Below the pieces are notes generated by a model. It did no database searches, was not told where the DNA came from, and saw nothing but the letters and a program-made list of their open reading frames with translations. A stretch of 14,155 nucleotides of DNA from Terfezia claveryi (taxonomy: Eukaryota > Ascomycota > Pezizomycetes > Pezizales > Pezizaceae), in contig WHUX01000675.1 in the NCBI GenBank assembly GCA_015179025.1, positions 1 to 14,155 on the forward strand, read 5' to 3'. A program made the translations under genes and the position numbers. Below are positions 7,755 through 14,155 of the stretch, piece after piece. Numbering within the stretch: position 1 is the stretch's first letter; each line of letters starts with the position of its first letter.

Positions 7755-7940
7755 CTATCCCCCCTTTAGGCTCGGAGCTCCAGCGACGCAAGGCAAGGCG
7801 AAAAAACAAACAAACAAACAAAACAGGCGAATAACCAATAACCCATAACACAACCCCAACGCCGGAAGTACGTACCAACAATAACCATGACAACAACAAC
7901 AATAACAACCCTAACAACCAATTCCAGGACAACAAGAACA
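7755..7940 (-). other. Polypurine tract and 3' untranslated region of the inner element
   Basis: The minus strand reads AAAGGGGGGATAG (7755-7767) directly before the TGTCACAAC end of the LTR, the expected plus-strand primer. The rest, up to the pol stop at 7941-7943, has low-complexity stretches: about four units of a CAAA repeat near 7800-7825 and CAA-type repeats near 7889-7915. No coding potential is seen. Confidence 0.7.
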
Positions 7941-8411
7941 TCATTTGGCGGGGCGGGGTTTTCGGGGGTAACACTGGTGGAACAGGGTGACCAAGTCCTG
8001 TGCGTTTTCTAGATCTTCGGCTGGTTGCCAGGTCATCTCCTCATCCCCCAGCCATTTGACCTTATATTGCAGGCGCCCATATCTTCTTCGGGAGTCCAGC
8101 ACTTCCTCCACCTCCCATTCCTTCTCACCTTCGATAACCACAGGAGGAGGTGGGGGGTGTTCCTGGCCTGGCAGAGGGTCGCTAGCGGCAGGCTCGATCT
8201 CGGAGACATGGATGACTGGGTGTCGTTTGATGTCCTTGGGGAACCTCAATCGGTAGGCGTGAGTGCCCACAGCAGCCAACACCTCGAATGGACCCAGGAA
8301 CTTGTGGTCGAGCTTGCGAGATGGCCATTCTGTCCAGAAGTGCTGGCTGGAGAGCCACACCTTGTCTCCTGGTTGATATCTGGGGGCTAGCAACCGTGAT
8401 CCATTGGCATA
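7941..8411 (-). pseudogene. Inner element integrase C-terminal domain and chromodomain (end of pol)
   Basis: The segment after the TAG at 8412-8414 contains YQPGDKVWLSSQHF and LDHKFLGPFEVL, the integrase C-terminal beta domain, then HVSEIEPA, a proline run and a chromodomain beginning EWEVEEVLDSRRRYG with QYKVKWLGDEEMTWQP. Two of the aromatic-cage positions are kept (Trp of EWEV, Trp of VKW), while the third, usually Tyr or Phe after LG or KG, is Asp. It ends at TGA 7941-7943 after a short basic tail. The frame is the same as the upstream integrase. Confidence 0.9.
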
Positions 8412-9470
8412 CTAGGCTTGCCTGGCTTGTGCATATCCCAGCTCAGCTTTCAGGGTAGAGTGGAGCTCAGCAATCCCAGCTGTGAACTCCTTGGCCGGGG
8501 CGTCTTTTTTGGCTTTTTGCAGGGGCGTCAGGGCATCCACGAACCGGAGGTGCCAACCGTAGTTAGCTAGGAAAGGCGAGGTTTTGGAGGATTCCGAGAA
8601 CTGGTTGTTCACAGCGAATTCGTAGGTGGCCAGTAACGAAACCCAGTTATCCTGCTGGTAGTCAACAAAGGCCCGCAGATATTGCTCCATAATGGCATTC
8701 ATCCTCTCTGATTGGCCATCCGTCTGGGGGTGGTATGCGGTTGACAAACGCACCTTGATCCCCAAAAGCTCGCAGAAGGCTTGCCAGAATTCTGAGGTGA
8801 ACTGAGGGCCGCGGTCGGATACAATGGATTCGGGGAGGCCATGATATCGGAATACATTATTGAGGTAGAGATTGCCTAACTCAGGGGCGGAGCAGGTGTC
8901 CCGGCAAGGTATAACATGCCTCATTTTCGTCAACCGATCTACCACCATCAAGATGGCATTGAACCCCGAATCTTCTGGCAACCCTGTCACGAAGTCCATA
9001 GTCAGGTGCAGCCACGGCCGATCAGGGATATCCAGAGGTTTCAGGGTCCCATACGAGGCGTGGCGGACAGGCTTAGCACGCTTGCAAACGTGGCAGTTCC
9101 GTACGTACCGCTCCACGTCCTTCCGTTGGTCAATCCATGTGTATTCCCTGGCCAGAAGCTCTAACGTTTTGGCCACTCCAGGGTGACCTGCAACCAGGCT
9201 GTCATGGTGTTCCTTGATCAATCGAAGGCGCAGCTCTCCTTCCGGCACATACAGCCGTTCGAGGTGGTAGAGGAGGCCTTCCTGGATAGTACACTCGGCT
9301 AGGGAGATTTTGGGGTGGCGGCGCTGGCTAGAATCCACTGCGGTGATAATTTCCTTGGCCAGGGGGTCGTCCTCATATGCCTGTCTCACTAGTTGTCGGA
9401 GGTCAGCCTCAGCTTCCGCAAGGGTATTGGCCGCCAGGTCGAGATTTTCAGGTTTCAGTACCACCTGATT
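8412..9470 (-). pseudogene. Inner element integrase: zinc finger and catalytic core
   Basis: The 350-residue open segment has the N-terminal HHCC finger (His 87 and His 94 in HHDSLVAGHPG, Cys 124 and Cys 127 in NCHVCKRAK) and a complete catalytic triad: Asp157 (LTMDFVTGLP), Asp217 (IVSDRGPQF) and Glu253 (DGQSERMN), giving D-X59-D-X35-E. It would cut and join the element cDNA into chromosomes. Premature stops at both edges, TAG 9471-9473 (context LKY-stop-NQV) and TAG 8412-8414 (RQA-stop-YAN), each fit a CAG-to-TAG change. The core itself looks intact. Confidence 0.93.
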
Positions 9471-9473
9471 CTA

Positions 9474-10067
9474 GTACTTCAGCCTTTCATCCCCCCCTTT
9501 AGGGAGATCTCCTGATCTCCTGGTCAGTGCATCCGGCTTACCCCCAGCCTTTCCCGGCCGATACCTTATCTTGAAGTTAAACCGAGAGAGGAATTCTGAC
9601 CACCTAGCCTGTCGGCGATTTAGCAATTTGGTGGTTGTGAAGTATTCTAGGTTCTTATGGTCAGAGAGGACCTCGATAACCCCCTTTGCCGATTCTAGGT
9701 GTGGTCTCCATTCCTCGAATGCTCGCACAATAGCCATTAACTCCTTATCATAGATTTCGTAATTACACTCCGCCGGGGAGTGCTTTTTGGAGAAATAGGC
9801 CACTGGGTGGAGGACTCCATCGACATACTGGGACAGAATTCCGGCGGAGACATAGTCGGAGGCGTCCGTTTCCACGATGCACTCGCTATCAGGGTCAAAA
9901 TGGGCTAGGATTGGGGCTGAGCAGAAGGCTTCCTTGAGGTTCTGGAAGGTGGATTGGGCTTCTGGATTCCAGTGGAAGGCCCTTTTTGTCAGGTGTGAGC
10001 CAGCTTCTACCTTCGTTTTCATCAAGGCCGTCAGGGGTGCGACGATTCTTGAGTATCCCAGGATAAA
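9474..10067 (-). pseudogene. Inner element RNase H
   Basis: Residues in order: connection segment with [36 protein letters not shown] (first Asp), [15 protein letters not shown] (catalytic Glu), [13 protein letters not shown] (Asp) and KPDALTRR (last Asp). All four acidic residues are present. The enzyme removes the RNA from the RNA-DNA hybrid during reverse transcription. It is bounded by TGA at 10068-10070 on the RT side and TAG at 9471-9473 on the integrase side, in the same frame as both neighbours. Confidence 0.9.
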
Positions 10068-10829
10068 TCAGCGGTAAAGGTTGGCAAATCCTAGGAAGAC
10101 CTGTACATCCTTCAAATTGGCTGGGGTTTCCCACTCTTGGATTGCAGCAACTTTGGCGGGGTCTATCCTAATACCTTCCGTGGTTATGATCAAGCCCAGG
10201 TACTTTACCTCCTGGACGTGGAATTCGCATTTTTCAGGCTTAAGGTACAGCCCAGCCTGCTCCAGCTTCTCCAAGACTTGCCTGACATGGATTTTGTGCT
10301 CTGCCAGAGTATCTGAATAGATCAAGATATCGTCGAGGTAAGCTGTGCAGAACACGTCCAAGAAGTCTCGCAGAGTGTCGTTAATAAAGTGTTGGAAAGA
10401 GGCCGGGGCATTGGTCAAGCCGAAGGGCATGACGTTGTACTCAAAGTGGCCATAACGTGTCCGGAAGGCAGTTTTCTACTCCTCCCCCTCAGCGATCCGT
10501 ACCAGGTTGTACACCCCTCTCAAGTCCAATTTGGTAAACTATTTTGCCTTGGAAAGCCTGGCTAATGTCTCCTGGATTAGGGGTAGGGGGTACCTGTTTT
10601 TGACCGTTATCTCGTTTAGGCCCCGGTAATCGACACACAACCGGAGAGAGCCATTCGATTTCTTCACGAAAAGTACTGGGGCACCCGCTAGTGAGGAGCT
10701 GTGGCAGATGAAGCTCTTGTTGAGGTTTTCTTCCAAGTACTTCTTCAAGGCTTCCAGCTCTACCCTAGACATTCCATAGAGGGGCCCATAGGGGGGGGTT
10801 TTACCCTCTATCAGCGGGATAGTGTGGTC
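10068..10829 (-). pseudogene. Inner element reverse transcriptase
   Basis: In order: [52 protein letters not shown] (first catalytic Asp), [18 protein letters not shown], the active site [13 protein letters not shown] (YLDD, 10321-10347), and GFANLYR at the connection. The palm residues are all present. Premature stops lie at 10539-10541 (KAK-stop-FTK), 10476-10478 (GEE-stop-KTAF, where Trp is expected, so TGG to TAG) and 10068-10070 (LYR-stop-FI). The reading frame is otherwise continuous. Confidence 0.92.
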
Positions 10830-11067
10830 CTATGGTCGGTGTGGTGCGAACTTCTCCGAGGCCTTTTCTGAGAACAGGTCGATGAATTCGTGGTATTCGT
10901 CCGAAACCATAGACTTCCACTCCTCCTTGGACCTCATTTTATTGATCTCCAGGTTCACCTCATGTATGGACAGGGCATGTGCCTTCAGCTTGTGCCTTCT
11001 AGTGAGGTAAGCGAAGGCCCCTGCTCTGATAAAGCTCACATTCAGGGGTTTTAGGGGTGACAAAACA

Positions 11068-11100
11068 GGGGGAACAGGGGGAACAGGGGGAACGGAAGGG
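11068..11100 (+). repeat. 9-bp tandem repeat and G-quadruplex motif in the pol linker
   Basis: The plus strand has three GGGGG tracts spaced by AACA, then GGG after a 7-base spacer, matching G3+N1-7 repeated four times. On the coding strand the same bases encode the Val-Pro-Pro repeats of the linker. A quadruplex could form on the plus strand, which corresponds to first-strand cDNA of the element. Confidence 0.65.
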
Positions 11101-11648
11101 ACAGTGGCGTCAAGGTGTTCTATCGAATTCACTACCTGGGACGGGTGGATAATAGGGGGTGGTAATACACATAATCCAGTGGTAGTGGCTTTTGGATTTC
11201 CGCAGTGGTTTTTGCAGTAAGGGCTATTGAACTGTAGAGTATAAGAGCCAAAGCTGACTGATACATCATGCATTCTAAGCCATGGGATTCCGAGGACAAT
11301 TGGGTACTTGAGCTTTGTAATGAACATAGGGAGGCTTTCGGAGTGGTCCCCAATCTAGGCAGGAGTACATGCGATATCGGTGATAGCTCCAGAAGAGATA
11401 GGTCGGCCATCAATGACATCGAGGAGGTGGGGGTTTTGAGCTTAGAGGTGGGTATGGCATGCTTACTGACAAAGGTCTGGTCAATGAAGGCAATTCCTGA
11501 GGCTCCACAGTCTACGAGAGCTGATGTGACGAGTGTTTTACCATTGAAGGATATCGTGATAGGTACAACAAAATACTCACCAAATAGGTGAGACTCGTCA
11601 ACAGACATAGAAGGAACAGAGAAAGACGACAAAGACAGGTGACCTAAT

Positions 11649-11698
11649 GCAGGTCCCTTGCTAGTGTCAGTAACTAGGCAAGGGACTCTGCTTTTCCC
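11649..11698 (-). promoter_or_regulatory. -1 programmed ribosomal frameshift signal at the gag-pol overlap
   Basis: On the minus strand, in the gag frame, TC[G GGA AAA] GCA places the canonical heptamer G GGA AAA at 11698-11692. It is followed by a long stem-loop: GCAG (11691-11688), bulged A, GTCCCTTGC (11686-11678), bulged C, TAGT, a 7-base loop, ACTA, GCAAGGGAC (11661-11653) and CTGC (11652-11649). Opening the first four pairs leaves a 5-base spacer before the 9-bp stem. Gag ends at TAG 11674-11676 inside the stem, and the -1 frame is open from the heptamer into the protease. Efficiency cannot be judged from the sequence. Confidence 0.8.
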
Positions 11699-12807
11699 GA
11701 CTCCTCTGGGGTCTCAGACACCACATGTATGGCCAGGGAGCGATTCTTTCGAAGGGGGCAAGCCGCAATGAAGTGGTTGGCCTTCCCACAGGCTATGCAT
11801 AGCCCATTATTCCGGTAGCGTTCCCTCTCTTCTTGGGTCAGGCGAGGCCTGCCTGCCGATAGATCCATAAGCGCTGGTCCACCGGCTACGAGGGAAGGGT
11901 GGGCTGGGTTGTTGGTAATAGGGGTCTATGGCTGAGTGCGAGCAGGTGAGAAAGTCGAGCAGGGGGCTGCGGTGGGGGAGGCCTTCAGGCTATTTCTAAA
12001 CCTGGCCATCTTTTGCTCCAATCGGCTAGCCTGATCAATGAACTCTTCGAGGGTGTGGACATCTGGGAAATTGATGAGTGCCTGCCTTAGCTCCACGCTT
12101 AGGCCTTCCTGGAATTGATCCAATTTTATTTTGTCACTCCAGTCGACTTCAGCAGTCAACCTAGAGAATTCAGCCACATAGGTGGCGAGGTCGGTGTTCT
12201 TTTGTCGAAGGGCTCGAAGGGCTCTTGGGGCCGTTCCTTCTGGATCCGGATCCCCAAACGCTCAGTCAAGGATAATGAATAAGGCAGAAATGTCCGCTAG
12301 ATTGATCCCTGTTCCCAAAACATAGGGCTGGACTTAGTCCAGAGCCTTCCCCTCCAGTAGGCCGTAAACGTAGGTGAGTTTGTGCTGGGTGGTTGGAAAT
12401 TTAGCAGCATCTCCATTGAGCTTAATATTGATCGAGTTTTTCCAGGCCTTGAGGCGGGCCCGTTCACCATTAAATTTGGGTGGGGTGGGGAGGTCTTGGG
12501 TTTTGGTGGGCGTGGCAGTTGCCGGTGCCTGTGCGGTTGCGGCGGCAAGGGCATGGTTGAGATTGCGAATAGTTACTCGGTCGTCTGCAAGGTCCTCTCG
12601 GAGAAGAAGTATTTCATCTTCGGCTTCTTTCAGCCTTCGTTCGGTGTTCTGGAGCTCCGCTCCTTGTTTTTCGCCAATCTTATAGGTAGCAGTGAAGATA
12701 TCGATGGCCATTCGGCGGTATTCCAACAGCTGGGCAGGGTCTGAGGGTATTGGGGTTTCCCTCCATGCTTGGAACCTGTCGGTGGGTAACGGGGTTGGTT
12801 CGGACAT
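11674..12807 (-). pseudogene. Inner element gag
   Basis: The start is taken at the ATG whose complement is 12805-12807 (MSEPTPLPTDRFQAW), 37 bases inside the 5' LTR; the longer open frame upstream is LTR sequence. The N-terminal half has a coiled-coil-like stretch (LQNTERRLKEAEDEIL), an Ala/Thr/Pro linker and PKFNGERARLKAWKNSI, a capsid signature. The C-terminal part has a capsid region (YVAEFSRLTAEVDWSD) and a zinc knuckle CIACGKANHFIAAC (CX2CX4HX4C). Three premature stops lie in one frame: TAA 12334-12336, TGA 12262-12264 and TAG 11926-11928. The natural end is TAG 11674-11676 in the overlap with pol. Confidence 0.9.
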
Positions 12808-12843
12808 GACAGCGTACCAGTTGGTCGAGAAGATCCAACGTAG
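12808..12843 (-). promoter_or_regulatory. Primer-binding site region and gag leader
   Basis: Just inside the 5' LTR the minus strand reads CT and then ACGTTGGAT (12841-12833). The complement, ATCCAACGT, occurs in the element's own LTR near the predicted transcript start (minus strand of 13184-13176, and 7461-7453), so a self-priming mechanism like that of Tf1 and other fungal chromoviruses is possible. Alternatively a tRNA ending in GATCCA could prime at the TGGATC inside the same site. The gag ATG follows directly. Confidence 0.5.
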
Positions 12844-13402
12844 TGTAACAAGGGCTTTGGGGGACAAGGCGACCAAGGGGTAGGCCGGGGAAGTGGCAAG
12901 GGGCAATCGCACACGTGGGAGCGCTACGTGTGTGATCTGGGGCAAGGCTAGGGTAAGACACACGTAGGAACGCTACGTGTGTGACCAGGGGGAGGCTGAG
13001 ACGGGGGGGCAAGGGGAAGAGGCAAGAGAGGCAGAGGGCAAAGGACACGAGACACGCGGAAGCAGTTGCCGCGTATGTCAAGGGAGGCAGCTGGGCTGCA
13101 GAGACAAGGCGAGGAGGTGCACAAGGGAGATGCACCAACGTGGAGAGAAGCAAGGCCCTGTATTGAATATACAAGACGTTGGATGAGGATCCAACGAGAG
13201 GGCGGAGGGACGAAGATATATATACATGATTCCAGGCCAAGGCCGTGGAAGGAATAAGCTTCCCGAGATTCCTATCTCGGAAGCTAAGATAACAATCACC
13301 CATCGACGACACCCGAACAAGCCTGTTCGAGTGTCAAAACAGCACGACACCCAAACAAGCCTGTTCGAGTGTCAAATCAAGACTAAGAACACTGTTGTAA
13401 CA
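12844..13402 (-). repeat. 5' LTR of the inner element
   Basis: This 559-bp LTR begins TGTAAC and ends GTTGTAACA. It aligns with 7107-7754 but lacks 75 bp at its outer end and 58 bp near 13093-13100, and has a 49-bp unit twice (26-bp cores at 12910-12935 and 12959-12984, each an inverted repeat around CACACGT/ACGTGTG). It has the TATA at 13216-13224, the inverted repeat CGTTGGAT/ATCCAACG at 13177-13196 and hairpins at 13308-13335 and 13346-13373. Gag starts just inside. The right edge joins outer gag DNA directly. Confidence 0.9.
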
Positions 13403-14155
13403 GGTGTTGTTATTGGGATGTATTTGTTGTAAGTATTGGGGCAATATCTTTCTTGGAAGCTTCATATAACTCTGCTTGATGTATGAGCGAATCATATGAC
13501 CCTTCTTCTTTGATTAAAGGAATTAATGTAGCTGACATATATGGCAGCAGGTGATTAAAAAACTTTCTTTTTTTTACTTCCTGCGATATTGATTGTTTAC
13601 CATCCTTGTCAATCACTTTGATTTGCATTTCAGTAAGCCAGTTGGCAAACTGTTTTATTTCCATGTGACATTCGTCCTTGTATAGTGTGGCTGTCTCCCA
13701 TCGTTTCCACAAAATGTCCTTACTAGTAGAGGGTATCAGAAAATCCCTTAGTGCTAGTATGAATTTTAAGAATGTTGCATTCTTTCTTTTTTCTCTTAGA
13801 AATTGATTATAAGTAGTGAGCGCACTTTCTTCCATTCTGAATCCAACCATTTCCAAAGTTGAAGCTCCTTCCAAATCTATTCTTTTGATAACAAACCAAC
13901 GTTGCATTGCTGTGCCACAAGAGTCAAAATATTGTGAGTCTTGCTATTTTTTGTCTTCTCCTCTTATTTTTTCTGGTAGATCAATCTTTATCCCTTTTAA
14001 AGCATTCGTTGCTTTATGGTTACCCATTATAACCATTCCTGTTGTAGATTCCCATTGCTGGTGTTCAACTAATTTTCCTCGTTTTGGTTTTCTTTTAAGA
14101 GTTTGACTTGCAACTAACGATGCCCTATTAGAGTCCAAGCTATCATATCCGCTAT
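13403..14155 (-). pseudogene. Second copy of outer element gag, fragment, continues past the window
   Basis: This segment aligns to 6244-6995 almost without gaps: the offset is 7160 over nearly all of it, with a single one-base indel near 13430. In 6281-6460 versus 13441-13620 I count 11 differences in 180 bases. The frame reads LVASQTLKRKPKRGKLVEHQ, then a TAG at 13944-13946, then the capsid-like region with DILWKRWETATLYKD, and stops at TAA 13410-13412. It is therefore better preserved than the left copy and keeps the frame across the site where the left copy has a one-base deletion. Its zinc knuckle is absent because the inner LTR begins first. Confidence 0.88.

Larger units (their letters stand above)
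10830..11698 (-). pseudogene. Inner element aspartic protease and protease-RT linker (start of pol)
   Basis: Pol begins in the -1 frame from the slippery site at 11692-11698 and is open without a stop to the protease core LVDCGASGIAFID, the D-C-G-A form of the active site in place of D-[ST]-G-A. A single-base deletion in a C run (plus-strand GGGGG at 11429-11433) then shifts the frame, and the sequence continues as LDVIDGRPISSGAITDI, a TAG at 11355-11357, then YPIVLGIPWLRMHDV. The linker has three Val-Pro-Pro repeats and a polar region ending HEFIDLFSEKASEKF before TAG 10830-10832. The protease would process the polyprotein. Confidence 0.88.
7107..13402 (-). mobile_element. Inner Ty3/Gypsy chromovirus, nearly complete but defective
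   Basis: The 6296-bp element has both LTRs, a polypurine tract and the order gag, protease, RT, RNase H, integrase, chromodomain. Gag occupies a single frame and pol a single frame (-1 relative to gag). Ten premature stops (three in gag, seven in pol) and one single-base deletion (11429-11433) are the only interruptions I find, so decay is mild. Base composition is visibly richer in GC than the surrounding outer element. It lies inside outer gag sequence on both sides, but the two flanks belong to different gag positions and no target-site duplication is present (TTTAT on the left, GGTGT on the right). Confidence 0.92.

Noticed and set aside
7800..7915. CAAA and CAA repeats as an extra regulatory element
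   Set aside because: Simple low-complexity repeats in the 3' untranslated region; nothing beyond microsatellite-type sequence.
8025..8390. Plus-strand frames opposite the inner integrase/chromodomain (also 8872-9186 and 12374-12744)
   Set aside because: Shadows of the minus-strand pol and gag frames, which carry complete motif sets.
11132..11354. Continuation of the protease frame to 11132 as real protein
   Set aside because: After 11429-11433 the homologous protein continues in another frame (IDGRPISSG, then VLGIPWLR), so the rest is frameshifted read-through.
12808..12963. Upstream extension of inner gag to 12963
   Set aside because: That part lies mostly inside the 5' LTR (12844 onward). 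The ATG at 12805-12807 is the first one after the LTR and starts the recognisable Gag.
7102..13407. Target-site duplication of the inner element
   Set aside because: The five bases on each side (TTTAT and GGTGT) do not match, nor do shifts of one or two bases, which led to the recombination finding.
13403..14155. Right gag fragment as the rest of the same outer element interrupted by the inner one
   Set aside because: It repeats sequence already present at 6244-6995 instead of continuing from 7106, so it belongs to a second copy.

Overview
This is a transposon-dense stretch of a fungal genome. Almost everything in it belongs to two decayed Ty3/Gypsy-type LTR retrotransposons, both chromodomain-bearing and both read on the minus strand, one nested in the other. 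No host gene, rRNA, tRNA or CRISPR array can be supported. A filamentous fungus is inferred from the protein families and from the many premature stops that fit C-to-T change at CpA (a repeat-induced point mutation, RIP, pattern). RIP points to Pezizomycotina, but the species is not identifiable by eye.

Outer element (AT-rich, heavily broken): 1-322 is unassigned flank. 323-1001 is its 3' LTR (TGTAATG...CATTACA), bordered by a purine tract at 1002-1010. Going rightwards, i.e. from the 3' to the 5' end of the element, come a chromodomain (1192-1404), integrase (1416-2882), a Cys/His-rich linker (about 2883-3990), RNase H (about 3990-4475), reverse transcriptase (4476-5190), an unassigned linker, a protease remnant (5689-5913) and gag (6008-7106). 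The gag is cut at 7106.

Inner element (7107-13402, richer in GC, much better preserved): 3' LTR 7107-7754, polypurine tract, then chromodomain, integrase, RNase H, RT, protease and gag, ending at the 5' LTR 12844-13402. Gag keeps one frame with three premature stops. Pol keeps one frame with seven premature stops and one single-base deletion. Gag and pol overlap with pol in the -1 frame, exactly at a GGGAAAA slippery heptamer followed by a strong stem-loop.

Right flank (13403-14155): a second, diverged copy of the outer element's gag, matching 6244-6995. The two ends of the inner element therefore sit at different positions of two different gag copies, with no target-site duplication. This suggests the inner element is a recombinant of two insertions. 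The LTRs also differ by large indels.

Points worth following: the frameshift signal, a possible self-priming primer-binding site, the chimeric junctions, the Cys/His clusters between RNase H and integrase of the outer element, and bZIP-type motifs in 41-bp repeats upstream of a TATA box in the outer LTR.
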